Shown here: positions 26,421 to 36,323 of the stretch, one piece after another
Layout: each line of letters begins with the position of its first letter
How positions within the stretch are numbered: position 1 is the stretch's first letter
Origin: Microbacterium dextranolyticum
GTDB lineage: Bacteria > Actinomycetota > Actinomycetes > Actinomycetales > Microbacteriaceae
Length of the DNA: 64,000 nt
Direction: 5' to 3'
Assembly (NCBI RefSeq): GCF_016907295.1
Contig: NZ_JAFBBR010000001.1
Span: forward strand, 868,001-932,000
Program-made: the position numbers and the translations under genes
The notes under the pieces: generated by a model
What the model was told of the DNA's origin: nothing
Databases searched by the model: none
What the model saw: the letters and a program-made list of their open reading frames with translations, nothing else

Positions 26421-27014
26421 ATGTACGACGGCATCGTCCAAGACCTCATCGACGAGTTCGGCCGGCTTCCGGGCATCGGCCCGAAATCCGCCCAGCGCAT
26501 CGCGTTCCACATTCTGCAGACCCCCACCTTCGACGTCGCGCGACTGTCGCAGCTGCTCGGCGAGCTGCGTGAGCGGGTGCGCTTCTGCGAGGTGTGCGGC
26601 AACGTCAGCGAACAGGAGCGCTGCGCGATCTGCCGGGATCCGCGCCGCGACGGCACGCTCATCTGCGTCGTCGAAGACGCCAAGGACGTCTCGGCGATCG
26701 AGCGCACGCGCGAGTTCCGCGGGCTTTACCACGTGCTGGGGGGAGCGATCAGCCCGATCGCCGGCGTCGGCCCCGATGAGCTGCGCATCACCCAGCTCAT
26801 GCAGCGTCTGGCCGACGGCACCGTGCAAGAGGTGATCCTCGCGACGAACCCGAATCTCGAAGGCGAGGCGACGGCGACCTATCTCAGCCGTCTGCTGCAT
26901 TCGCTCGAGATCCGCGTCACGCGACTCGCCTCCGGCCTTCCTGTCGGCGGCGACCTCGAGTACGCCGACGAGGTCACCCTCGGCCGCGCCTTCGAAGGCC
27001 GCCGCAGCATCTGA
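26421..27014 (+). CDS. recR: Recombination mediator protein RecR
   Basis: A 197-residue protein that acts with RecO and RecF in loading RecA at gaps. It has the helix-hairpin-helix [11 protein letters not shown], a four-cysteine zinc finger (C-E-V-C then C-A-I-C), a Toprim domain (I-C-V-V-E-D-A-K-D) and the C-terminal Walker B-like region ending in [12 protein letters not shown]. The ATG follows dnaX by 3 bases. A hairpin GCGCGCAC...GTGCGCGGC about 15 bases after the stop may terminate the operon. Confidence 0.97.
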   Translation: MYDGIVQDLIDEFGRLPGIGPKSAQRIAFHILQTPTFDVARLSQLLGELRERVRFCEVCGNVSEQERCAICRDPRRDGTLICVVEDAKDVSAIERTREFRGLYHVLGGAISPIAGVGPDELRITQLMQRLADGTVQEVILATNPNLEGEATATYLSRLLHSLEIRVTRLASGLPVGGDLEYADEVTLGRAFEGRRSI

Positions 27015-27088
27015 ACCCGTGTTCGGCGCGCACCGTTCGTTCTCGTGCGCGGCACCTGTCGTCCATCTTGTTCGGACATCCTGTGTGC

Positions 27089-28285
27089 ATGAGCGGCGAG
27101 ATCCTCATTCTCATCCTCGTGATCGTCACGGCCATCGCCTTCGACTTCACGAACGGATTCCACGACACCGGCAACGCGATGGCGACGTCGATCGCGACGG
27201 GCGCGCTGAAGCCCAAGGTCGCGGTGACGATCTCCGCGGTCCTGAACCTCGTGGGCGCGTTCCTGTCCGTCGAGGTCGCGACGACGATCACGAAGGACGT
27301 CCTGAAGATCCAGACGAGCTCCGGCGGGCTCGTCGAGGGGCTGAGCGGCGAGACGGCGATGACGATCATCTTCGCCGGCCTCGTGGGCGGCATCGTCTGG
27401 AACCTCCTGACCTGGCTGCTGGGGTTGCCCTCGAGCTCGTCGCACGCCCTCTTCGGCGGCCTGATCGGAGCCGGCCTCGCGGGTGCCGTCGCGATCAACT
27501 GGGAAGGCATCATCGCCAAGATCATCGTCCCGGCGTTTCTCTCACCGGTCATCGCGGGTGCGGTCGCGGCCCTCGGCACGTTCCTCGTCTACGCCCTGAC
27601 CCGCGGCGTGGCGCGCAAGCGACGCGACGCCGGGTTCCGCTGGGGCCAGATCGGCACGGCATCCCTCGTCTCCCTCGCCCACGGCACGGGCGACGCGCAG
27701 AAGACGATGGGTGTCATCGCGCTCGCCCTGATCGCGCACGGCTCGCTGTCGACGCAGAGCATCGAGCAGGACGGCCTGCCCGTGTGGATCATCTTCGTGT
27801 GCGGGGCGGCGATCGCCCTCGGCACCTATCTGGGCGGCTGGCGGATCATCCGCACGCTCGGCAAAGGGCTGGTCGAGATCGACTCGCCGCAGGGCATGGC
27901 CGCCGAGGCATCCTCGGCCGCGATCATCCTCACCTCGAGCTCGATGGGCATGGCGCTGTCGACGACGCACGTCGCGACCGGATCGATCCTCGGTTCGGGC
28001 GTCGGAAAGCCCGGCGCGCAGGTGCGCTGGGGTGTCGCGGGGCGCATGGCCACGGCGTGGCTCACCACGATGCCGGCAGCGGCGATCGTCGGCGCCCTGT
28101 GCTACTTCGTGGCCAACGGCATCGGGGGCGTCGCCGGCGCGATCGTGGTGTTCGCTCTGCTGGTGGCGCTGTCGGTCGCGCTGTACCTGCGCAGCCGCCG
28201 CCAGCCGGTGCACGCCGGCAACGTCAATGAAGAATGGGACGGCGGCCTCGTTCCCGCCGGCTCGCAGCAGACGCCGGTGGCGTGA
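27089..28285 (+). CDS. pit: Low-affinity inorganic phosphate transporter, PiT family
   Basis: A 398-residue membrane protein with about 10 helices. The duplicated PiT signatures are G-F-H-D-T-G-N-A-M-A-T-S near the N-terminus and H-G-T-G-D-A-Q-K-T-M in the second half, plus the G-L-P-S-S-S-S-H-A and S-T-T-H-V-A-T-G segments. PiT proteins carry metal-phosphate with protons. I chose the ATG at 27089 because the first helix follows at once and CATCCT lies 6 bases before it in the leaderless arrangement; an in-frame start 21 bases upstream is possible. Two small genes follow closely. Confidence 0.93.
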   Translation: MSGEILILILVIVTAIAFDFTNGFHDTGNAMATSIATGALKPKVAVTISAVLNLVGAFLSVEVATTITKDVLKIQTSSGGLVEGLSGETAMTIIFAGLVGGIVWNLLTWLLGLPSSSSHALFGGLIGAGLAGAVAINWEGIIAKIIVPAFLSPVIAGAVAALGTFLVYALTRGVARKRRDAGFRWGQIGTASLVSLAHGTGDAQKTMGVIALALIAHGSLSTQSIEQDGLPVWIIFVCGAAIALGTYLGGWRIIRTLGKGLVEIDSPQGMAAEASSAAIILTSSSMGMALSTTHVATGSILGSGVGKPGAQVRWGVAGRMATAWLTTMPAAAIVGALCYFVANGIGGVAGAIVVFALLVALSVALYLRSRRQPVHAGNVNEEWDGGLVPAGSQQTPVA

Positions 28286-28303
28286 GCGAGGATCGGAGAG
28301 ACG

Positions 28304-28591
28304 ATGGACATCCACTGGGCAGACATCCTCCTTGCGGCGGTGCGCGTTCTGATCGTGGGCGCACTGTTCGGTGCGGGCCTTCCGGCGCTGTTCGCGCTCG
28401 GGCTGCGCCTGCAGGCGACGGGTGCGGGTGAGACGGATGCCGAGGGCGCTGCGACGGCCCGGCGCCCGGCGGCCACGGCGACGGCTTACGTTCTATTCGG
28501 CGTGGTGATCGTGGCGGTGCTGCTCGGAGTGCTCTTCATCACGCGGCACAGCCTCAACCACTACTTCGGCATCTCGGTCTTCGGGGGCTGA
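28304..28591 (+). CDS. Small two-helix membrane protein downstream of pit
   Basis: A 95-residue protein with hydrophobic helices at about residues 8-32 and 62-80, joined by a hydrophilic Ala/Thr-rich loop. GGAGAGACG precedes the ATG. It is 18 bases after pit and 1 base before the DUF3349 gene, so the three genes form an operon. No family is recognised beyond frequent occurrence beside actinobacterial PiT genes; it may be an accessory subunit. Confidence 0.7.
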   Translation: MDIHWADILLAAVRVLIVGALFGAGLPALFALGLRLQATGAGETDAEGAATARRPAATATAYVLFGVVIVAVLLGVLFITRHSLNHYFGISVFGG

Positions 28592-28592
28592 G

Positions 28593-29225
28593 GTGGCAGA
28601 GGGAATCGGCGCCGCGATCCTGCGCTGGCTGCGTGCCGGCTATCCGGAGGGCGTTCCCCCGACCGACTACTATCCGTTGCTCGCGCTGTTGCGCCGCACC
28701 CTGAGTTCCGCAGAGTTCGAGGCCGTCGTCGAGGCCCTCGAGACGCGCGACGACGCGGTCGTTCGGGTGAGCGACATCCGTGCCGCGATCGAGCACGTCA
28801 CCTCCGAGCCGCCGGAAGAGGCGGACATCCGCCTCGTGGCGTCACGGCTCGCGGCCGCGGGGTGGCCGCTCAGCGGCTCCGCGAGGCAGTGGGCGGAGCC
28901 CGAGGCGCCCGTGCCGCCGGCCGGTCCCGGGCTCATCGAGCGTGTGCTCGCGTGGCTGCGTCGGGGCTACCCCGAGGGCATCCCCGCGTCGGACTACGTG
29001 CCGATCCTCGCCGTACTCCGTCGCCGGCTGAGCGACGACGAGGTCACCCGTATCGCGGACGCCCTCGTCGCGATCGGCGCCGAGCGCGGTGAGGTGTCGG
29101 TGGTCGACGCGCGCGTGCTCATGAGCAAGGTCCTCGACGACCTGCCTTCCGACGAAGACCTCGCCCGCGTCGAGGAGCGGTTGACGGCAAGCGGACTGGT
29201 CCTCGACCGCCCCGGCGGGGCATGA
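28593..29225 (+). CDS. Protein with tandem DUF3349 domains
   Basis: A 210-residue soluble protein made of two copies of a small helical domain (residues about 5-85 and 110-200). Each copy begins with a W-L-R-x-G-Y-P-E-G motif, then D-Y-x-P-(I/L)-L-A-(V/L)-L-R-R, as in DUF3349. The repeats are joined by a Pro-rich linker (A-P-V-P-P-A-G-P-G). Mycobacterial members are usually single-domain, so the duplication is notable. The GTG start lies 2 bases after the preceding stop. Function is unknown; the position suggests a link with phosphate uptake. Confidence 0.8.
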   Translation: MAEGIGAAILRWLRAGYPEGVPPTDYYPLLALLRRTLSSAEFEAVVEALETRDDAVVRVSDIRAAIEHVTSEPPEEADIRLVASRLAAAGWPLSGSARQWAEPEAPVPPAGPGLIERVLAWLRRGYPEGIPASDYVPILAVLRRRLSDDEVTRIADALVAIGAERGEVSVVDARVLMSKVLDDLPSDEDLARVEERLTASGLVLDRPGGA

Positions 29226-29260
29226 CGTCGCGCATGGCGCGGGCGGCATCCGCCTCTCTC

Positions 29261-29266
29261 TAAGAT
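29261..29266 (+). promoter_or_regulatory. -10 box TAAGAT for lysC
   Basis: TAAGAT predicts transcription from about 29273, giving a 57-base leader before the lysC GTG, which has its own GGGAG site. Confidence 0.5.
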
Positions 29267-29329
29267 GGTGCGGTGGGGCCGGTGGTCCCGCATCCTCTTC
29301 CACGCCCACACACGCCGGGAGTTCCACAC

Positions 29330-30631
29330 GTGGCGCTGATCGTCCAGAAGTACGGCGGCTCGTCCGTCGCCGACGCCGAGAGCATCAAGCGCGTCGCGAA
29401 GCGCATCGTCGACACCCGTCGCGCGGGCAACGACGTCGTCGTCGCCGTGAGCGCGATGGGTGACACGACCGACGAGCTGCTCGACCTCGCGCACGACGTC
29501 GCGCCCATCGCGAACCCGCGCGAGCTCGACATGCTGCTCAGCTCGGGGGAGCGCATCTCGATGGCGCTGCTCGCGATGGCCATCCACTCGATGGGATTCG
29601 AGGCGCGGTCGTTCACCGGCAGCCAGGCCGGCATGATCACGACCGCCGACCACGGTTCGGCGCGCATCGTCGACGTCACGCCGGTGCGTCTGCGCGAAGC
29701 GCTCGACGAGGGCGCGATCGTCATCGTCGCCGGGTTCCAGGGCTTCAACCGCGACACCCGCGACATCACGACCCTCGGACGCGGCGGGTCCGACACGACC
29801 GCCGTCGCGCTCGCCGCGGCGTTGAAAGCCGACGTCTGCGAGATCTACAGCGACGTCGACGGCATCTTCACGGCCGACCCGCGCGTCGTGCCGAAGGCGC
29901 GAAAGCTCGACGTCGTCACCTCTGAGGAGATGCTCGAACTGGCCGCGAACGGCGCGAAGGTGCTCTACATCCGCGCCGTCGAGTACGCCCGTCGCCACGG
30001 CGTCATGATCAACGCCCGCTCCAGCTTCAGCTCCGGCCCCGGCACGTTCGTGCTCGGCCCGGGCATGACCGTTCCCGCCGGTCTGGCACCAGCCCCCACA
30101 GAGGAGTCCGCAATGGAAGAGCCCATCGTCGCCGGTGTCGCCACCGACCTCGGCCAGGCCAAGATCACGGTCATCGGCGTGCCCGACGTGCCCGGCAAGG
30201 CCGCCGAGATCTTCACCGTCGTCGCCAAGAGCGGCGCGAACGTCGACATGATCGTGCAGAACGTGTCGGCCGCTGCGACCGGTCGCACCGACATCTCGTT
30301 CACGGTGCCGAAGTCGGATGCCGCCATCGCCCTGCGCGCGCTCTCCGCCGAGCAGCCCGGCATCGGCTTCGAGAGCCTCGTGCACGACGACCAGATCGGC
30401 AAGCTGTCGGTCGTCGGTGCCGGCATGCGCACGCACTCGGGCGTTTCCGCGACCCTGTTCGAAGCGCTGTCGACCGCGGGCGTGAACCTCGAGATGATCT
30501 CGACCTCCGAGATCCGCATCTCGGTCGTCGTCCGCGGCGACGACCTGGCGGGCGCCGCTCGGGTCGTCCACACGGCGTTCGGCCTCGACGCCGACGCCGA
30601 GGCGGTCGTCCACGCCGGCACCGGCCGCTGA
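29330..30631 (+). CDS. lysC: Aspartate kinase
   Basis: A 433-residue enzyme phosphorylating aspartate, the first step to lysine, threonine, methionine and diaminopimelate. The kinase domain begins [10 protein letters not shown] and includes [11 protein letters not shown]; two ACT domains follow from about residue 265 and should bind lysine and threonine. The GTG at 29330 has GGGAG 9 bases upstream; an in-frame GTG at 29273 would add a 19-residue tail with no conservation. An internal ribosome site and ATG at 30101-30115 suggests a separate beta subunit, as in Corynebacterium. asd follows 160 bases downstream with its own promoter. Confidence 0.97.
   Translation: MALIVQKYGGSSVADAESIKRVAKRIVDTRRAGNDVVVAVSAMGDTTDELLDLAHDVAPIANPRELDMLLSSGERISMALLAMAIHSMGFEARSFTGSQAGMITTADHGSARIVDVTPVRLREALDEGAIVIVAGFQGFNRDTRDITTLGRGGSDTTAVALAAALKADVCEIYSDVDGIFTADPRVVPKARKLDVVTSEEMLELAANGAKVLYIRAVEYARRHGVMINARSSFSSGPGTFVLGPGMTVPAGLAPAPTEESAMEEPIVAGVATDLGQAKITVIGVPDVPGKAAEIFTVVAKSGANVDMIVQNVSAAATGRTDISFTVPKSDAAIALRALSAEQPGIGFESLVHDDQIGKLSVVGAGMRTHSGVSATLFEALSTAGVNLEMISTSEIRISVVVRGDDLAGAARVVHTAFGLDADAEAVVHAGTGR
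30101..30115 (+). promoter_or_regulatory. Internal ribosome site and start for aspartokinase beta subunit
   Basis: GAGGAG at 30101-30106 lies 6 bases before an in-frame ATG at 30113. The product would start [10 protein letters not shown] and be 172 residues, covering only the ACT domains. This matches the position of the known internal start in Corynebacterium lysC. Confidence 0.7.
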
Positions 30632-30752
30632 CGCGACATCCGCTCGATCGCCGCCGCCCACGGCCGCATCGCGCGGTCGAGTCGGCAGGAAACCGTCTCT
30701 CGTCGGCAGGGACGCACGCCTCAGACGCGGATGCCCGGGCATCCGGCCCCGG

Positions 30753-31871
<1,119 letters not shown>

Positions 31872-31890
31872 TCGCCGCCACCCCCTCGAG

Positions 31891-31949
31891 ACCGCGTTCG
31901 CGCGTCGAGACCGTGACTCGTACACGCGGTCTCGACGCGCGAACGCCGT
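31891..31949. repeat. Long inverted repeat between asd and mqo
   Basis: A 23-base arm beginning ACCGCGTTCGCGCG (31891-31913) and its near-exact complement (31927-31949) flank a 13-base spacer; only two positions near the outer ends mismatch. It lies 20 bases after the asd stop. It could end asd transcription, but there is no T-run and the arms are longer than the other terminators here. The rest of 31950-32071 shows nothing recognisable. Confidence 0.75.
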
Positions 31950-32071
31950 TTCGGTGCGCGAGTGCCACGCGGAGCGGGCCGACTGGCGCCCGGAGTTGCG
32001 GTGGGGGAAAGAAACCCGAGAGTTCTCGAACGACGGATGCCATGGCGGCGGAGGCCGGAGATAACCCCGCC

Positions 32072-32077
32072 TAGACT
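32072..32077 (+). promoter_or_regulatory. -10 box TAGACT for mqo
   Basis: TAGACT ends 8 bases before the mqo GTG at 32086, with no ribosome site between. Confidence 0.5.
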
Positions 32078-32085
32078 GGGACATC

Positions 32086-33558
32086 GTGAGCGAACCCGTC
32101 GATGTCGTCCTGATCGGTGGTGGCATCATGAGTGCCACCCTGGGAACCCTGCTGAAGAAGTTGCAGCCGGACTGGAAGATCGTCGTGCTCGAGCGGCTGA
32201 GCGAAGTCGCTCAGGAATCGTCCAACGCGTGGAACAACGCGGGCACCGGTCACTCGGCGCTGTGCGAGCTCAACTACATGCCCGAAGGCGCGGACGGCTC
32301 GGTCGACCCGGCGAAGGCCGTCGCGATCAACGAGCAGTTCCAGCAGAGCCGTCAGCTGTGGGCGAGCCTCATCGAGCACGGCATCCTCGACGAGCCGTCG
32401 ACGTTCATCAACGCGACCCCGCACATGACGTTCGTGCGCGGCGAGAAGGATGTCGCCTACCTCAAGAAGCGCTACGAGGCGCTGCGCACCCAGCCCCTGT
32501 TCGCGGGCATCGAATACTCCGAGGACTCGCGCGTCATCAATCAGTGGGCGCCGCTGCTCATGCAGCGCCGACGCAAGGGCGAGCCCTTCGCCGCGACGCG
32601 GGTGCCCGCCGGCACCGACGTCGACTTCGGCTCGCTCACCCGCCAGCTCTTCGACCACCTCTCGGGCGAAGGTGTGGAGGTGCTCACCAACATCGAGGCG
32701 CGCAAACTCCGCCGCAACGCCGATGGCACGTGGAAGATCTCGTTCCGCCGCACGCTCGGACGCACGCCCGGCTCGCTCGACGCGCGGTTCGTGTTCGTCG
32801 GGGCCGGTGGCTGGGCGATCAAGCTGCTGCAGTCCTCGGGCATCCCGGAGATCTCCGGGTACGGGGTGTTTCCGATCGGCGGCCAGTGGCTGAAGACGTC
32901 CAACCCCGACATCGTCGCGCAGCACAAGGCGAAGGTCTACTCGCAGGCCTCGGTCGGTGCGCCACCGATGTCCGTGCCGCACCTCGACACCCGCGTCGTC
33001 GACGGCGAGGCGTCGCTGCTGTTCGGTCCGTTCGCGACGTTCAGCCCGAAGTTCCTGAAGAACGGACGCATCACCGACATCGTGGCGCAGGTGCGCCCGG
33101 GCAACATCGGTCCGATGCTGAAGGTCGCCATCGACAACCCCGGCCTCATCAAGTACCTCGTGGGTGAGCTGCTGAAGAACCACGCGAAGAAGGTCGATTC
33201 GCTCCGCGAGTTCATGCCCACGGCGAAGGACGAGGACTGGGAGCTGCTGCAGGCCGGTCAGCGCGCGCAGGTGATGAAGAAGGACCCGAAGAAGGGCGGC
33301 GTGCTGCAGTTCGGCACCGAGGTCGTCACCTCTGCAGACGGCTCGATCGCGGGGTTGCTGGGCGCCTCGCCGGGCGCCTCGACGGCGGCCTCCATCATGC
33401 TGGGCCTGCTGAAGACGTGCTTCCCCGACCGGATCGCGCAGTGGGAGCCGGAGCTGAAGGCGCTCATCCCCAGCTACGGTCAGACGCTGAACGGGCGTCC
33501 GGATGCTGCTCGGGCCTCGGTCGCCGAGACGGCGGCCGCGCTCGAGATCAACGTCTGA
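32086..33558 (+). CDS. mqo: Malate:quinone oxidoreductase
   Basis: A 490-residue FAD-dependent, peripherally membrane-bound enzyme that oxidises malate to oxaloacetate and passes electrons to quinone. The FAD motif is V-V-L-I-G-G-G-I-M-S-A-T near the N-terminus. Family segments S-S-N-A-W-N-N-A-G-T-G-H-S-A, G-A-G-G-W-A-I and L-L-G-A-S-P-G-A-S are all present. Length matches the family. A GTG start follows the -10 box. tdk starts 13 bases after the stop on the same strand, though a functional link is not obvious. Confidence 0.97.
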   Translation: MSEPVDVVLIGGGIMSATLGTLLKKLQPDWKIVVLERLSEVAQESSNAWNNAGTGHSALCELNYMPEGADGSVDPAKAVAINEQFQQSRQLWASLIEHGILDEPSTFINATPHMTFVRGEKDVAYLKKRYEALRTQPLFAGIEYSEDSRVINQWAPLLMQRRRKGEPFAATRVPAGTDVDFGSLTRQLFDHLSGEGVEVLTNIEARKLRRNADGTWKISFRRTLGRTPGSLDARFVFVGAGGWAIKLLQSSGIPEISGYGVFPIGGQWLKTSNPDIVAQHKAKVYSQASVGAPPMSVPHLDTRVVDGEASLLFGPFATFSPKFLKNGRITDIVAQVRPGNIGPMLKVAIDNPGLIKYLVGELLKNHAKKVDSLREFMPTAKDEDWELLQAGQRAQVMKKDPKKGGVLQFGTEVVTSADGSIAGLLGASPGASTAASIMLGLLKTCFPDRIAQWEPELKALIPSYGQTLNGRPDAARASVAETAAALEINV

Positions 33559-33571
33559 TCCGCCGGGGCCC

Positions 33572-34174
33572 ATGGCGAAGCTCTACTTCCGCTACGGAGC
33601 GATGAACTCCGGCAAATCGACCGCGCTGCTGCAGGCGGCGTTCAACTACGAGGAGCGCGGCCAGCACGTCCTGCTCGCCAAACCTGAGATCGATACGAAG
33701 GGCGCCGACCGGATCGCGAGCCGCCTGGGGGTCTCCCGTCCGGTCGACTTCCTGATCGGACCGGACGACGACGTCCGGGCGCTCGTCGCGGAGCATCGCG
33801 AGAAGCTCGGGGGAGACCTCGCCTGCGTGCTGATCGACGAGGCGCAGTTCCTCGCCCCCGCGCAGGTGGACGACCTGCTGCGACTCGTGGTCGATGAGCG
33901 CATCCCCGTGCTCGCCTACGGCATCCGCACCGACTTCCAGACCCGGGCGTTCCCGGGATCGGCGCGTCTGCTCGAACTCGCGCACAGCCTCGAAGAGCTG
34001 AAGACGATCTGCCGGTGCGGGCGCAAGGCGCTCTACAACGCCCGTCTGGTCGGGGGGCGTTTCGTCTTCGACGGCGACCAGGTGGCGATCGACGAGCTCT
34101 CGCATCAGAAGGTGACGTACGAGTCGATGTGCGCCGAATGCTATTTGCGGGAGTCCGGCGGGCGCCTGAGCTGA
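33572..34174 (+). CDS. tdk: Thymidine kinase
   Basis: A 200-residue type II thymidine kinase of the pyrimidine salvage pathway. It has the P-loop G-A-M-N-S-G-K-S-T near the N-terminus, the D-E-A-Q-F Walker B motif, the lasso Y-G-I-R-T-D-F, and a structural zinc site formed by C-R-C and C-A-E-C. The ATG at 33572 begins the conserved strand; the longer frame overlaps mqo. The ribosome site is weak (GGGG), so translation may be coupled to mqo. Confidence 0.95.
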   Translation: MAKLYFRYGAMNSGKSTALLQAAFNYEERGQHVLLAKPEIDTKGADRIASRLGVSRPVDFLIGPDDDVRALVAEHREKLGGDLACVLIDEAQFLAPAQVDDLLRLVVDERIPVLAYGIRTDFQTRAFPGSARLLELAHSLEELKTICRCGRKALYNARLVGGRFVFDGDQVAIDELSHQKVTYESMCAECYLRESGGRLS

Positions 34175-34240
34175 CGGACGCGCGTGCACCGGTGTGTTGC
34201 GCCGTGAGGCGCACCGCTTGGTCGGCGGATGGCGGTGGGT

Positions 34241-34256
34241 TACCGTGGTCTGACCA
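34241..34256 (+). promoter_or_regulatory. FadR/LldR-type operator overlapping a -10 box
   Basis: The perfect palindrome TGGTCTGACCA (34246-34256) matches the TGGT...ACCA operators of FadR-subfamily regulators, including LldR. It abuts and shares a base with the candidate -10 TACCGT (34241-34246), so the regulator next door probably represses its own promoter and lldD. Confidence 0.65.
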
Positions 34257-34271
34257 ACCCGGAAGGCGACG

Positions 34272-34991
34272 ATGACCGACTCTCCGCCCGCGCGCGCCTG
34301 GCGCGTCGTGCTCGAATCCATCGAAGGCGACCTGCTCGAGGGCAGGCTCGGCCCCGGTGATCGTCTGCCGCCCGAGAGAGAGCTCGCCTCGACGCTCGGC
34401 GTGGGGCGATCGAGCGTCCGCGAAGCGCTCCGCGTGCTCGAGGTCATGGGGCTCATCCGCACCGGCACCGGGTCGGGTCCCACGGCGGGAGCCATCGTGA
34501 CGGCGACCCCGCACGGCGGCCTCGCCCAACTGCTGCGCCTGCAGGTCGCGGCGCACGGCTTCCCGATCCCCGACGTGTACGAGACGCGTCTGCTGCTGGA
34601 GGAGTGGGCGGTCGCCCGCCTCGCCGGCCAGCCGGACGCCGATCTCAGCGCCGTGCATGCGGCGTTGGATGCCATGGAGGCGGACGGGCTGTCGATCAAC
34701 GACTTCCTCGCCCTCGACTCGCAGTTCCATGTGCGGCTGGCCGAGGCATCCGGCAACGTCGTGGTCTCGGCGACCATGGCGGGCCTGCGCGAGACGATCG
34801 AGAGCTACATCCGCGGCGGAGCCGGGCGGATCGTGGACTGGGAGGCGACGGCCGCCCGTCTGCGGCGTGAGCACGCCGACATCGTCACCGCGATCGAGCG
34901 GGGCGACAACGAGAGCGCGCAGCGGCTGCTGCGGGCCCACATCACCGGCTATTACTCCGATGCGGGACTGCCGACCCCCTCTCCGATCTGA
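34272..34991 (+). CDS. FadR-subfamily GntR regulator, probable lactate regulator
   Basis: A 239-residue regulator with an N-terminal winged helix ([23 protein letters not shown]) and a C-terminal all-helical FCD domain. The FCD metal-site pattern is seen in Asp/His positions such as D-S-Q-F-H and in R-R-E-H-A-D-I near the end. The position 28 bases before lldD and the operator just upstream point to an LldR-like L-lactate sensor; the ligand is inferred. The GGAAGGCG ribosome site precedes the ATG at 34272. Confidence 0.88.
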   Translation: MTDSPPARAWRVVLESIEGDLLEGRLGPGDRLPPERELASTLGVGRSSVREALRVLEVMGLIRTGTGSGPTAGAIVTATPHGGLAQLLRLQVAAHGFPIPDVYETRLLLEEWAVARLAGQPDADLSAVHAALDAMEADGLSINDFLALDSQFHVRLAEASGNVVVSATMAGLRETIESYIRGGAGRIVDWEATAARLRREHADIVTAIERGDNESAQRLLRAHITGYYSDAGLPTPSPI

Positions 34992-35019
34992 TACGCCCCC
35001 ACTCCGAAGAAGGTCGATC

Positions 35020-36291
35020 ATGGTCCAGCGCCAGCTGCCGAAGATTCCCGAGTTGATGGAGCTGATGCAGTTCCGTCGTCCGGAGTGGGATGCCACGAAA
35101 CGTCGGCTCGAGGGGGCGTTGACGATCGCGGATCTGCGTCGGGTCGCGAAGCGACGCACACCGAAAGCGGCGTTCGATTACACGGATGGCGCCGCGGAGG
35201 GTGAGGTCTCGCTGGCGCGGGCGCGCCAGGCGTTCGAGGACGTGGAGTTCCATCCCGACATCCTTCGCCCGGCGGAGCATGTCGACACGTCGGTGGAGGT
35301 TCTCGGGGGCCGGTCGGCGCTGCCGTTCGGGATCGCGCCGACCGGGTTCACGCGACTGATGCAGACCGAGGGCGAGGTCGCCGGTGCGGGGGCTGCGGGG
35401 GCGGCGGGCATCCCCTTCACCCTCTCGACATTGGGGACGACGTCGATCGAGGGCGTCCGTGCGGCCAATCCGGAGGGTCGGAACTGGTTCCAGCTGTACG
35501 TCATGCGGGATCGTGAGATCTCCTACGGCCTGGTGAAGCGGGCTGCGGCAGCGGGATTCGACACGTTGATGTTCACGGTGGACACCCCGATCGCGGGCGC
35601 GCGGCTTCGGGACAAGCGCAACGGGTTCTCGATTCCCCCGCAGTTGACGCTCGGCACGATCGTGAACGCGATTCCGCGTCGGTGGTGGTGGGTGGACTTC
35701 CTCACGACCCCGAAGCTCGAGTTCGCGTCGCTGACGACCACGGGCGGCACGGTGGGGGAGCTGCTCAATGCGGCGATGGATCCCACGATCGGGTACGAGG
35801 ACCTCGAGGTCATCCGGTCGATGTGGCCGGGGAAGATCGTCGTGAAGGGTGTGCAGAACGTCGCGGACTCGGTGCGGCTGATCGATCTGGGGGTGGATGG
35901 CATCGTGCTGTCCAACCATGGGGGGCGTCAGCTCGATCGGGCACCGGTGCCGTTCCGGCTGCTGCCCGAGGTGGTCCGCGAGGTCGGGGCGGATGCCACG
36001 GTCATGGTGGACACCGGGATCATGAACGGTGCGGACATCGTCGCCTCGATGGCGCTCGGTGCGTCGTTCACGCTGATCGGGCGCGCCTATCTCTACGGCC
36101 TCATGGCCGGGGGTCGTCGAGGTGTGGACCGAACGATCCAGATCCTGCGCGCGGAGATCGAACGCACCATGACCCTGCTGGGCGTCTCGTCCTTCGCCGA
36201 ACTCGAACCCCGCCACGTCACCCAGCTGCAGCGGCTGACACCCGTCTCCGGGGTCACAGCGCCGTCCCCGGCCGCGGCCATGCGGATCTGA
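35020..36291 (+). CDS. lldD: FMN-dependent alpha-hydroxy-acid dehydrogenase, probable L-lactate dehydrogenase
   Basis: A 423-residue TIM-barrel flavoenzyme. The active-site His300 and the following Arg lie in [12 protein letters not shown]- and phosphate-binding regions I-A-P-T-G-F and V-M-V-D-T-G-I and G-R-A-Y-L-Y-G are intact. The family oxidises L-lactate and related 2-hydroxy acids; LldD members feed electrons to the quinone pool. GAAGAAGG precedes the ATG at 35020. The upstream regulator supports lactate as substrate. Codon use leans slightly more to G-ending codons than its neighbours, a weak hint only. Confidence 0.92.
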   Translation: MVQRQLPKIPELMELMQFRRPEWDATKRRLEGALTIADLRRVAKRRTPKAAFDYTDGAAEGEVSLARARQAFEDVEFHPDILRPAEHVDTSVEVLGGRSALPFGIAPTGFTRLMQTEGEVAGAGAAGAAGIPFTLSTLGTTSIEGVRAANPEGRNWFQLYVMRDREISYGLVKRAAAAGFDTLMFTVDTPIAGARLRDKRNGFSIPPQLTLGTIVNAIPRRWWWVDFLTTPKLEFASLTTTGGTVGELLNAAMDPTIGYEDLEVIRSMWPGKIVVKGVQNVADSVRLIDLGVDGIVLSNHGGRQLDRAPVPFRLLPEVVREVGADATVMVDTGIMNGADIVASMALGASFTLIGRAYLYGLMAGGRRGVDRTIQILRAEIERTMTLLGVSSFAELEPRHVTQLQRLTPVSGVTAPSPAAAMRI

Positions 36292-36323
36292 CCGCGCGGG
36301 TCTGATCGGTCGGATCGGCCCGC

